This document shows, one piece after another, positions 13,701-23,303 of a stretch of DNA of 64,000 nucleotides. The stretch spans positions 1,862,501-1,926,500 of the forward strand of contig JAGTXZ010000002.1 of the NCBI GenBank assembly GCA_018398575.1, in the 5' to 3' direction. The DNA comes from Ampelomyces quisqualis (Eukaryota > Ascomycota > Dothideomycetes > Pleosporales > Phaeosphaeriaceae). The notes under the pieces were generated by a model. It had not been told where the DNA came from, searched no databases, and worked only from the letters and a program-made list of their open reading frames with translations. The position numbers and the translations under genes are program-made. Each line of letters opens with the position of its first letter. Positions within the stretch are counted from its first letter, which is position 1.

Positions 13701-14299
13701 GAAGCTACTAAGGCTTTTCTAGTTAGCTTTTTTAAAGGTATAGTAATTTTTTCTATTTTGTTAGAAAATACTAATTTATTATAGATACTAATATTAACGC
13801 AATTTATGCAAAGAGAGTTACTATATAGTAGAAGAATGTATAGCTAGCTCTTAGGTACTACAAAATGTTTAATTTTTTAGCTTAGTGTATATAGAAATTG
13901 CAGAAGCTAAAGGCTTACTATATTTAAGAAAGAAAGTTATGCTATATCTACTTATATAATAAATAAACGTAATAAAGATTAGAGTTTTAACATTCTTAAT
14001 ATATTTCTACTTCTTTAAGATTTAATGTATATTTAGAAATCTATATATATATATATATAGTATAAGATATACTTAGATTATACTTATATACCTCTTGTTT
14101 TGCTAATAATCTATTTAGAAAGTATCTAATATATTAAATTTGAATTACTTGCGCTAAACTTATACAACCTAACCTTAACCTATAATTAATTACTTCTACT
14201 CTAACCTCTACCTTCTATTAGCGTAAAAAGATTAGGTAGAGAGTTAGGTAGGTTTAGGGTCTTACGTAAAGCTACTCTAACCCTACTTAACCTCTATCT

Positions 14300-17200
14300 A
14301 TTTACTACTATAAGCCTTACTAGCACTTCTCTTAGCTTCTACCTTCTCTTTATAATTATAAGATTAGCTAGTCTTTATAATTCTTAGGATTAGATACTTA
14401 CTTCTAAGCTGTTGCTTAGTAACCTTAGTAATTTCCTAGCTTAGTTAATCCTGTAGAATAGGTAGGTTAATATCCTGCCTAGTATTATTAAGTTTACTAA
14501 TGTATAGAATATCTATAATCTTAAGCGCTTGCTTTTTTAGCATCTTATACTCTTAGTTACTAGAATAGAATATAGATTTATTTAAGGTAAGCTCCTTTAA
14601 TATAATTACTTAATTAATTAATAAGACCTAAATGTAATAGATATTAGAGGCTAGATAGCCTACTAGATATCTAATGTAGCTGTAAGAGCTGACTTTAAAC
14701 TTGCGCTTGTTCCTACCTGCTACTTAGTCGCGATTAAGAAGATACGCTCTGCAGCTATAGGTATAAATACTACTCTAATTTAGGCGTAAGTTAGCAGTCC
14801 TATGCCTAGTAATTGCTAGCTTATACTTTTAAAAATATTGCCTAAACTTAGCGTGTAGGACCTTATTTAGGGACCAAAAACTAAAGATTTTTAATAGGCA
14901 CATTCTATGTAGATAGGCTACTATATCTATAATTTGTAGCTAGAGCTTAATTAGAAGATTTGCACCTATGCGCATCTTAATAGATTTTATAATTAGCTCC
15001 TTACCTGCCTACTTAGCTAATCTATTTGGCTAATACGTGTATAGTAGTAGGCGTAGTATTTTAATCCTCTCTTAATCTACCTACTTCTTATACTACAAAC
15101 GCCCTCTCTAAGGCAGAGTTATAGTATTATTATTTTAATAGATTTCTATGATTTTTAGATTAAATTTGTTTCTAACTTAGGCTGTAAATCTTCTAATTAC
15201 TCTTATAATCTTAATTAATATCTTATTATACAGATTGTAGTTAAAGAGCTTACCTATGTAGTCCTACTTAATAATTAAGGACTATTCTTTATAAAGCCTT
15301 CTAGTTAGCATATTAAATAGATCTTAAGAGACTTAATAGAATAGTTATAGTAATCTTTCTCTTAGCTGTTATAAGACTACTTAAGCTACATAAGTAACTA
15401 AGCAGTCTTAATAATTAATTCTTTTAGTCCTATTTATCTTAACGTTTGAAGCTAACTAGGTAGAGCCTAGAGTACTTACTAGCCTAGGTAGCCTAACTGT
15501 TTATGCTATAGATTCTTGTTATTATATCTAGAGTAATTAATATTAGATTAATATAACGTATCTAGGATTAGTAGTTGTAAAACATAGTGTATAACCTAGT
15601 TGTATTTAATAAACAAAAGGTTATAAGCCTTATAAAGCTTGTGTAAAATAATATTCTACTTGTATAATCTAAACTAAAGAGTACTATCTAATCTACTATA
15701 CTATATACGTGCCTCCTTAAGTAGTACTATAGATATAATATTTATATAAAAGCTATTAACAACTTTAATCTTCTTAAGCTTTAGGTTCTTTATACAAGAA
15801 CCTTCTAGACTATATAAGACGTTCTTAATTACTTAATTACTATACCTAGTTATAGAAAGTAACTATATTCTAGCCTTAACCCTTTCTTTAGAGTAGGTAA
15901 AACTAAACGTTTCTAGAATAAAGAGTAACTAATTATTAACAAGGTATACTACACTAGCTGTATTGTAAATAGTGCTTCTTAAAAGTAAATAGGTTATAAA
16001 CATAGTTGTGTATACTCTAAAGCCTAGATTAGTAACATTAAGTTTCTAATTAAAAGTAGTTAGGTTAATTAGTGCTGCTATAACATCTTCTAGATATATT
16101 ACTACCTTAGTTCTAGAACTTAACTAGTTTGCTACAATAGGTAGCGTCTAACTAGCTTTCTTATTCTTGTTATTAAGTGCAGCCTACTCTAAAGTGTTAA
16201 GCCGCTTGAGGACTTTCTTTTAGTTAAAATTAGAAATCTTAATTAGTACTTTTCTTAGTAGAACTAATCTATTAATTATAGTCTTTAGTTAGAGATAATC
16301 TATTAGGTTGTATTTATGCTTTTTATTATTCTTGTAGAAGTATAGTTTTAGCTTTAAATTGTCTTTGCCTTTATTCTTTAGATTAGAGTTCTTGTTTTCT
16401 AAGTTCTTAATGTTTTTAAGGGTTGCAAAGGCTAGATAGGACTTTCCTTTAGTAGTAAGGACTGCTTGTTCCTAAAGTATAAGAGAAAAGATCTTAGCTA
16501 GATTATACATAGTTATAGCTAGTTAACTAAGGGCTATATCTTTAATAATATCCTAACGCATTAATTAAGTCTAGTTAAGAGTAATTCTAGCAGATAGAGT
16601 GTTTAGAAAGTTAGTAAAAGTAAGTTATTCTTCTATCTTTGTAACTTAGAATGCTTAAGCCTTTCTATAGATTACTTGCTATTTATTAAACTATTTATCT
16701 AGAGTTATTCTGCTATACTTAGCCTTTTCTAAATAGGCTTAATATTGTTGCCTAACTAGGTATATAGTATTATTATCTGATAGAGTAAGGTTGTGCTTAA
16801 AGATTCTAATTAAGGCTTAGAAGGTTGTTTCTAAAGAGTTAAGCATTTTAATCGCAGTTAGTGCTATTAGATCTTTAGCTACTACTTAACTAATCTTTTT
16901 ATAGACGTTACTAAGCTTAGCTACTTACCTAGTCTATTTTAACGTATTAACTTTGTATTAGCAAATGTCTTCTTTATAACTGCTAGAGGTAGGTTTATAG
17001 GTAACTAGCTTTAGATTATATTAATTAAAGGCTTTATTGCAGATTTGCGTTTCTAGATTAGTAGCTCTAGGTAGTAGAGCAGAGACTAGTTAACTTAGAG
17101 CAGCTAGAAGCTCTAGATATTTAGGTTCTTAATTGTTAATTAAGAGCACTATATTACTATCTAGGTTAATCTAACTCTAGACTCCTTTGTTATAAGCATA

Positions 17201-17390
17201 AAGCTAGAGTTGCGTAAACTAGTACAGCTAGTCTAACTAACTGTTTAACAGAACGTCTAGGCTAATCTTATTGTTAGAATAGAAGTCTATAATTGTTAAC
17301 TAGTTAGTTTATAGAAAGTATTTAAAATAAGTTTTTAAGAAGTTTTAGAGTAATTATTAATCTATGTAGTACCTTAGTAATATAAGGTGC
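14300..17390 (-). pseudogene. Ty1/copia gag-protease-integrase (remnant)
   Basis: The minus-strand reading gives a gag/linker region (KNIKNLENKNSNLKNKGK, ~16,370-16,430), a damaged protease region, and a copia integrase C-terminus. The integrase part includes RLAKQAGKELIIKSIKMRIGA (~14,955-15,020) and the YLVGY..NIYYI segment (~14,660-14,700) that precedes reverse transcriptase. The RT and RNase H half is absent: sequence changes to the hAT end at ~14,300. Gene order gag-PR-IN before RT is the copia layout. All frames carry RIP-type stops. Confidence 0.75.
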
Positions 17391-17424
17391 GCAGAGGAAA
17401 TTAACACTTTAGTTTTATAACATA

Positions 17425-17655
17425 AGGCTTATAACTATAGAAGCTAAGTAACACTATATATAAAATTATTGTAAGTAAAAAGATTATATAACTTGTTCTA
17501 TGCTATGTAAAGATAGATTAGATTAAATACACTAAGCTAAGAGACAGCTTAATTAGTTAGTCTAATCTTAAATAGATTCTTACTTTCTTAGTAATATGCT
17601 TAGGTATTACACGTAACAATCCCGTGATCTGCTTATTTACATACTCTGTTACAAA
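17425..17655 (-). repeat. Family D LTR, 5' LTR of the copia element
   Basis: On the minus strand it starts TGTAACAGAGTATG at 17,655 and lies just upstream of the copia gag. The partner in opposite orientation is at 6,842-7,060. The inner edge is placed at ~17,425, where the two copies diverge. Confidence 0.65.
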
Positions 17656-17659
17656 TATA

Positions 17660-19436
17660 AATTTATTTTTTTACTAGTATAATAGTAACATTATACTAGT
17701 TTATCTATAGTTAACCTACAACTAGGTTATGTTTTTTATCTCTATCTAGTTTGTAGGTCTATAGTATCTCTTTACACCTATTAATATTAATCCTTATCTA
17801 GACAGCTATCTTTATTTAAGACTAGGCTCTAGTAATTCTAATAATTTCTCTTAAAGTTATTAGTCTACGCTCTAACTTATTCTTACAGATAAACTTAGTT
17901 ATAGTTATAGCGTAAGTACGACACCTAGTGTTAATTAATATTAAAGTAACTATTGTTTTATTAATAATTGTACATAAAGTAATAGGTTCTTTATTTAGCT
18001 ATTTTCTCTAGAATTATTAAAATCTCTTATTCTTTTTTAGTATTAGGTTACTATACTCTTGTCTGCGCCTTTAGATAGAAGTTACTTGTTTTTTAAACTT
18101 AGAGTATTATCTAACACGTTCTTTTCTTTTCTTACTCTATACCTTAGCTAATATAGCTTTAGTAAGTTTTAAAGTTAAGAATAATTTGTATTTATTAGTA
18201 TAGTATCTTAACTTACTATAGCAGAGGTATAAGTTATTCTGTCTCTAGTAGAACTACTCTTCTATAGTAGCCTACTTTACTTTCTTCTTTTTAGAAGACT
18301 TTCTCTTAGTTCTTCTAGAATGTCTCTTTATAGGTTTCTTATCTATAGAATCTCTAGCGTTTCTTCTCTTAGCGTGCTTACTACTAAGTTTTGCCTTGTA
18401 TAAGTTTACCTTAATAACTACTACTCTATCTATAAGGTTATAGATTCTCTATTTAGGTTTAGTTTCTATAGAGATTAATCTTTCTTATAGATTTAGTTAA
18501 ATAGCGCTTAGGTACTCTATCTTTAGTTTTACTTTATTATCTTTCTTACCTATATTATAGGCTAATCTTATAAACTCTATTGTAAAGCTCTAAAGAAAGA
18601 GTTTATTTTATTAGATTATTTAGAGTTTTCTTTGCACCCTATTATTATATAGCTTATCTCTAAATTAAATATCTAGAACGTTCTAGAGTTTCTCTTTAGA
18701 GCTTTAGAAGTTTTAGGTTACCTAAGATAAGGCTATTCTAGCTACTACCTCTTTAAGGCAGTTAAAGATATAGCCTGCTTAGAAGTCTAGTTCTATACTA
18801 TTATATTCTAGTTTATACTTTATTTAGGCCTTAAAGATATAGTAATCTTTCTAGTCTTCTCTATACACTTCTAGGTCTAGAACTTTGTAAGTCTTTTAGA
18901 GTAAGAGAAAGCTTTCTAAAGAAGTCTATATAAAGCTAAAGGCTTCTAGAGTTACTTAGGCTATAAGCCTTATAACTTGTTCTTACAGATTTCTTATAAG
19001 TAATACTAAGTTTAGTTCTACGCTTATAAAGAACTTTTCTTTCTTATTATTAGAAAGTCTAGCTACTTAAGAGTTACAAACTTTCTACTAAGTAGGCGCT
19101 TTCTTAAGGCTATTTAACAGCAGTTATTTTTTAATCTACTATTTCTCTAGGTCTAAGAAGTTATTGTTGATTATTTAATTAAACTTTTTCTTAATAACTA
19201 ACTTAGAAACACTATTATATCTTATCTAGATAGCTTGCACTATTATATCTTATACTATTATAAGAATAGTTACTTACTCTATACTAGAGGTTACTAATAG
19301 CTCTTTAGCCTAGTTAGTTTTAACTAAATTAATTATAAGACGTAGACTCTAAGAGTAGTTACTAGAAAATATAGACGTAAATTTATGTTCTATTCTAATC
19401 TATACTAAGAGGATTTTATAGGTAACTAAAAGATTT
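17660..19436 (-). pseudogene. Family C gypsy gag region (truncated copy)
   Basis: Matches the gag-side parts of the family C copies at ~49,840-51,580 and ~55,970-57,690, with more RIP damage. It starts next to the copia LTR at 17,655, where the rest of the element (pol, 3' LTR) is missing. Orientation is minus, with its LTR at higher coordinates. Confidence 0.65.
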
Positions 19437-19622
19437 TAGTATATCTAGCTTAGAGGATTTTAGTGCTCTAGTCTAGAACCTTTTTTAGTATTCTAGCCTA
19501 GAGGATTTTAGTATTCTAGTCTAAAACCTTTTTAGTATTCTAGCTTAGAGGATTTTAGTGCACTAGTTTAGTAAGCTAAGGTTTTTCTATAACCAAGGAC
19601 TTACTAGGCACTAGCCTATTAT
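19437..19622 (-). repeat. Family C 5' LTR with minisatellite
   Basis: Contains five to six units of a ~24-26 bp tandem repeat built on TTTTAGTATTCTAGTCTAGA-like sequence, then the conserved tail GTAAGCTAAGGTTTTTCTAT shared with the LTRs at 43,898, 51,724 and 57,875. The outer edge reads CCTATTAT, a mutated CCTGTTACA. Confidence 0.65.
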
Positions 19623-20345
19623 GCGTATCTTCTAATTCCTATTTTAACTTCTATTCTATTATAGTAGAACTTTAGTCTCTTAATACAAACGTTATATAGA
19701 TATAGTCTATAGTACTTAGAAATATAGTCTTAGTATATTTTTAATATAACATGTATAAATTTAGTAACTAAATTTATTATACCTATAGGTAGCGTATATT
19801 AACAAAGAAGTCTAATAGGCGTATAGAACACTATTACGTCTTAGAAATTCTTATGCAGCTCTATTTAGTTATTTCCTAAGAAGAAATAAAGTAAGCTTAT
19901 AATAACATAGCCTATAAAATCTTCTGCAAACTTATTAGAATTAGGTAGTAGGTTTGCGTTGTAAATTATAACTTTGTTATTCTTTTAAGCGTTATTAATA
20001 AGCTAATATCCTTTGTCTTTCTTAGCTATAAGATACTTTAGGTTTTAGTGCTAGCTTTAATATAGCTTAAGAGCTTCTTAGTTAATTTACTTCTATACTA
20101 TCTTAACTACAACCTTCCTAAGTTTCTTAGAGATAGAGAATTAGTTAGCCTGCTATGCTTTGTGCAGGATTGTATTAATCTTGATTAAGGAAACTACTTT
20201 ATAACTAACTTACCCTAATTTGCTAAAATCCTAGGCTAGCGCAGCCTCTTATTAGTATAGTAACTTCTTCAGCATGTCGCGTTCTCTTAAGAGAAGATTA
20301 GTTAAGATTTACATCTTTGCTAGGCGTTTAGGCGTAAGCCTTTGT
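19623..20345 (-). pseudogene. Ty3/gypsy reverse transcriptase fragment at the island border
   Basis: The minus-strand reading from 20,345 gives a pre-RT linker (KAYAxTPSKD), then RT motifs: IAKKDKGYQLINNA, FAEDFIGYVIISLLYFFLG, and YTLPIGIINLV (~19,650-20,060). The order and spacing fit a gypsy RT fingers/palm. The linker part is shared with 58,001-58,145. Homology stops at the compositional border, so the fragment is broken there. Confidence 0.7.
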
Positions 20346-21034
20346 TCCGTAGATGCAATCTTGTCATGACTATTACTGCTTCCTCTCAATATCTGTCGAA
20401 TGCTCGCTCCGCTCGTGACCTATAACCTGGATAGTCTTTGGAGCTTTGAACCACTGCGTGTGTTTAGTGATGCGCACAAGCAATCCAAGCGACCCCTTCA
20501 CACAAGTCAAACCCACAAAAACCGTCTCGGCCGTTTGCTTGAATGTGCGATTCCTTCTTCCGCAACACCCCTCATCTGTTCGTGTCCATTGCTAATGTCG
20601 TTCAAACTTCACATCATTCTCTTTACTGTGCCTTGAATCTAAATTAGCCTATTGCTGTAGTTTAACCAGACGTTGGAATCTCATCCCCCCTCACCTCCAG
20701 CTACCCCCTACTCCCTTCTCTCTTCACCGCGAGCGTGGCCCCATTCTTCAAGTTCAAGCGCCTTCAAGAACTCCACAAGCGAAGAACCATGTGCAGCAAC
20801 AGTCCCTCTAGACCAGCACTTTATAATTTGCATCACAATCATCTCTATTTCCCGCTATGAAAGAGAACGCTTCGCTTGTTACCACAGCTTTGACCACATT
20901 ACATCTTCATACTGCTTCCATCATCCGCCGCTTGTGGCCCAAGCCCTATGTAAATTCAATAAGAACATCGCGCTCAATGTGCAACTTCAATAGATACATG
21001 TAGCTAGTCGTTTATCCTTCAGAATCCGACAAGA
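20346..21034. other. Non-repeat island edge, no confident gene
   Basis: Composition changes to ordinary at about 20,346. The CT-rich tract at ~20,685-20,740 resembles a fungal promoter pyrimidine tract. An ATG-started 78-codon ORF (20,400-20,636) shows no recognisable feature and was not accepted. The segment may be the promoter or leader of the candidate gene at 21,035. Confidence 0.4.
20857..21003 (+). CDS. 48-codon ORF upstream of the candidate small gene
   Basis: An ATG-started ORF of 48 codons ending 31 nt before the ATG at 21,035. It encodes a Thr/Leu/Arg-rich stretch (LTTLHLHTASIIRRLW) with some look of an amphipathic leader, but no family is recognised. Its place between a CT-rich promoter-like tract and the next ATG would fit an upstream ORF in a 5' leader. 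It could equally be chance. Confidence 0.15.
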   Translation: MKENASLVTTALTTLHLHTASIIRRLWPKPYVNSIRTSRSMCNFNRYM

Positions 21035-21370
21035 ATGGGAGCCAGAACTTCTTCTCGACAACAATATGCTCCAGTCATGTAAGCAGATCTAAGCTTGACG
21101 CACCCAGTGCCCCCCGGGACCCAATCGACAAGTGTAAACCCAATGATATACTCCTCACAACTTGTATCGGGCCTGTAAGAGCTCTATTCACGAGGAGACT
21201 AATGCTGTCGATGTGGTGGAGTTGGAAAGTGTTCAGTTGGGAAGCGGGGCGGTCTCAGAGTAAATTCGGCGGCAGAGGCTGGTCTTCGCGATGAAATCGA
21301 CCAGTGGGTAGCGACGACTAGCAGGGTAGTCGTGATGCTGGACGAGGAAGCAGATCTTATTGTTTCCTAA
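21035..21370 (+). CDS. Candidate three-exon small protein (65 aa), hypothetical
   Basis: Tentative gene read from splice signals, invisible to a simple ORF scan. The ATG at 21,035 (AAGAATGG context) opens exon 1 (21,035-21,078), which ends at a consensus GTAAGC donor. Exon 2 (21,133-21,174) ends at a GTAAGA donor. Intron 2 contains a good branch point (GACTAATGC, ~21,197-21,205), and exon 3 starts at 21,259 or, less well, 21,237. With 21,259 the frame stays open to TAA at 21,370 and ends with an acidic stretch including LRDEIDQWV. The intron 1 acceptor (AAG at 21,130-21,132) is not the preferred YAG. No signal peptide, membrane segment or known family is seen. Upstream DNA (20,685-20,740) is CT-rich, like many fungal promoters. 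It could instead be the remains of a larger gene or chance. Confidence 0.3.
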
Positions 21371-22028
21371 CCTTCGTACAAAGATAAAATACTCCTAGAA
21401 AGCGTACGAAGATTTTGTTGCGTAGCTCTGCAGGGAGCTGGAGAAGGTGCGAGTTCGAGTGACTAAGAGGGGCGCTAATAAGTCAGTCGCTGTAGTTAGA
21501 TGCAGCTGCAAGTAGCCTGTGACCTACACAGCTGTCGTTTCGTCCCGTAGGCGCGTAACGGGCGCCATACTGTGCTGTAGTGGGTACAGTAGCTGACTAG
21601 GGAATCAGAGGGTTGTGTGAGATCGGTATGTTGATTGAAGACACGGTTTGGTGCTTTGGGTGCAGATGCCGTCGCTGTGTGAAAGTCCTTTCGGCTATGT
21701 TGCTCTGGGGAGGTTAATAGATAAGCGGACGGAGGCTCCATGATGTCAACAGTGAAAGTACCGCTACAGCCGCTGCAGAGTCGGTCGAAACTAAACGTGT
21801 AAGCATACACACGTTGTATTCTTATATTTGAGGAATCTCATTAGCTAATGAAGTGGTAACCTTCGTGCTCATGGTCGAGAGTACTGCAGCAAGCCTCATT
21901 CTGTGCGGACTCTGTCGTTCATCCCGTGGCTATGTGCTTGTGGCCGACTGAAGCTCGGTTGAGGAGTGCTGACAGAGGTCAATATAAAAGCTCATTTGCT
22001 TTCCGTTTGGCGAACCGACCTTGATAGC
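21371..22028. other. Island interval without supported gene
   Basis: Ordinary composition with no ATG-started ORF worth calling. An 8-bp inverted repeat, CTTCGTAC (21,372-21,379) and GTACGAAG (21,404-21,411) with a 24-nt AT-rich loop, directly follows the stop of the candidate small gene and could form a hairpin. The rest should include the 3' UTR of the minus-strand DUF7730-like gene. Confidence 0.4.
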
Positions 22029-22723
22029 TTAGGCATGCAGTATTCTTGGGACGATGATCTCGACGTCTCTACCCTTGACCAAGCTGCGGATTCCATCCCG
22101 AAGAACATGCTCCCTGGCAAACATGTACACCCACTGGCTGTCCTTTTCGACCAAGACTCGCTTCAATCCACCCAAACGATCGAAGGCCAGGTCGCGCGAC
22201 CACTCTAAGAGTTCAAGGTGGGTCCGCTGCGAAGGAAAGTCGTTGCTGCTAGAGGTGTTCACCTTGTTCCATAAGGTGCCACCGATCTCCGCGTCTGTGG
22301 TACAGATCTGAACAGTTGAGATGGCATCTCGCTGGGCATGCGAGAGGGAGTCGATGAAGGTGAGGAAAGATCCATTGCTGACGCCATGAAACGTGATTGA
22401 CGCGAAGGGAAGAAGATGGGTTTCGACTTGAATCTGTCGGCAGACCCTAGTGAGACCAATCACGCGGTTCATGTCCGAGGTCGAAATCGCGTCCGTCGTC
22501 GGCGTTGCAGCCACATTCGCGTGCAGTGCGTACGTCTCTGCACCGTGACAACCTGCCAGGTGGACCGTGACGGTAATGCTAGTCATGGCATACTCGTACA
22601 CTTTGTTGCGCAGCTCACCAGGAAGTCGGAGGAGCGGCGACTGTTGTCGATTGTGCTCTTTACTGCGTGAAGATGAGTCTGACCTTCTTGTTGAAAAGTG
22701 GCTCTTGATTGAGCTCACCGCAT
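22029..22723 (-). CDS. DUF7730-like fungal protein, probably two exons
   Basis: Small protein of the expanded Pezizomycotina family with an F-box-like LPGELRNKVYEYAM motif near the N-terminus and LTRVCRQIQVET about 65 residues later. The family has no established biochemical role. The open frame (22,718-22,029) begins at a GTG, not an ATG. A better model starts at the ATG at 22,723: five coding bases, a 56-nt intron (22,718-22,663; GTGAGC..GCAG), then exon 2 from 22,662. It gives MRKEHNRQQ followed by the motif and 212 aa in total; read unspliced, the ATG meets a stop at codon 3. The start is inferred from splice signals, with no clear branch point. An alternative is an upstream exon I cannot see. 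It lies on the same strand as FAN1, ~580 bp downstream of its stop. The reading frame shows no RIP-type stops. Confidence 0.72.
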
Positions 22724-23303
22724 GTTCGCCTCCTCCGTGGCGCGGTGCCAGGCAGCATGAGCCATGGCGGAAGACGACAGTTGGTGGGGTGTAGATTGCA
22801 AAGGATAGTGAGTAAGCTTGTGTGAGAAGTAGAGGTTATGGGCCCGGTAGCAGTAAACAGACCGCGTAATCCCATGTGGTGGTGAGGCAAGAGCGATCGA
22901 AAATCCTCAACAATTTCAGACCGCACAAGTCAGTCCGCTCAAGGACACATGCAGGGAAAAGCTCTTTGCACGTGCAATGTAGAGAAAAGCCAACTTCGGA
23001 CCATGTTCATGTACTTGGTAAACGCTCGTACCTGGTCCTGACCGCTCTCTACAAGAGCAGCCTGATGACGACGCATGGACACACGCACAATCACATGAAG
23101 CCAATGTGATGTTTCTTCGTCTGCTCTGCACTTGAACCACCGGACACTGACTCTCCGCGGTCCTCAAGCGAGAATCACGAGCCATGATGAACAAGGACCA
23201 CGGACTACTCGGACGCGTAGTCGTACTACCGACGGTTCGCAACACGGCCAAAGCCAACCAACATCTATGCAATGTCCATATCAGTCAAGGCTTAAGCTAA
23301 GAC
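22724..23303. promoter_or_regulatory. Intergenic region between FAN1 and the DUF7730-like gene
   Basis: Normal base composition and no supported ORF; the open frames here start at GTG or TTG and show no recognisable protein. It should hold the FAN1 3' UTR and terminator and the promoter of the DUF7730-like gene. The one distinct motif is a perfect 12-bp palindrome, TTGCACGTGCAA (22,966-22,977), with a CACGTG E-box core of the kind bound by bHLH factors. It lies ~245 bp upstream of the DUF7730-like start. Confidence 0.4.

Larger units (their letters stand above)
8660..14300 (-). mobile_element. hAT-superfamily DNA transposon, RIP-degraded (approximate limits)
   Basis: A hAT transposase remnant occupies 9,080-11,660. 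Outside it are GGTTAG/CTAACC-rich tracts at ~8,680-8,830 and ~14,150-14,290 that match in inverted orientation (GTTAGGTTATAC against its counterpart), as subterminal transposase-binding arrays would. Exact TIRs and 8-bp target duplications cannot be fixed through the mutations. The element separates the copia pol at >14,300 from other debris below 8,650, so it probably inserted into older repeats. A (TA)n run lies at ~14,041-14,058. Confidence 0.6.
1..20345. repeat. Left AT-rich, RIP-degraded repeat compartment
   Basis: Near absence of CpA and TpG, excess of TpA, and dense TAA/TAG stops in every frame mark this as RIP-mutated repeat DNA. CpT and CpG survive in part, which fits the CpA preference of RIP. 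It is a mosaic of nested transposon remnants described separately, and it ends abruptly against the gene island. Confidence 0.9.

Noticed and set aside
14041..14058. (TA)n run as a functional site
   Set aside because: Short simple repeat in RIP-mutated DNA; no evidence of function.
14150..14290. Telomere-like CCCTAA stretches
   Set aside because: Only a few imperfect CTAACC-type words without regular period; better explained as transposon subterminal repeats.
20400..20636. 78-codon ATG ORF on the plus strand
   Set aside because: No recognisable domain, no good promoter or splice context, and it abuts the repeat border; more likely chance.
20673..20993. 106-codon open frame on the plus strand
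   Set aside because: Starts at TTG, is low-complexity Pro/Ser-rich, and coincides with a CT-rich promoter-like tract.
21496..21810. 104-codon minus-strand open frame
   Set aside because: Opens with GTG, has no family resemblance, and the first Met would leave only a short peptide.
22054..22794. Plus-strand open frames over the DUF7730-like gene
   Set aside because: Shadows of the minus-strand gene; no domain of their own.
22916..23272. 118-codon minus-strand open frame in the FAN1-DUF7730 interval
   Set aside because: Starts at TTG, has odd composition and no homologous motif; intergenic by position.
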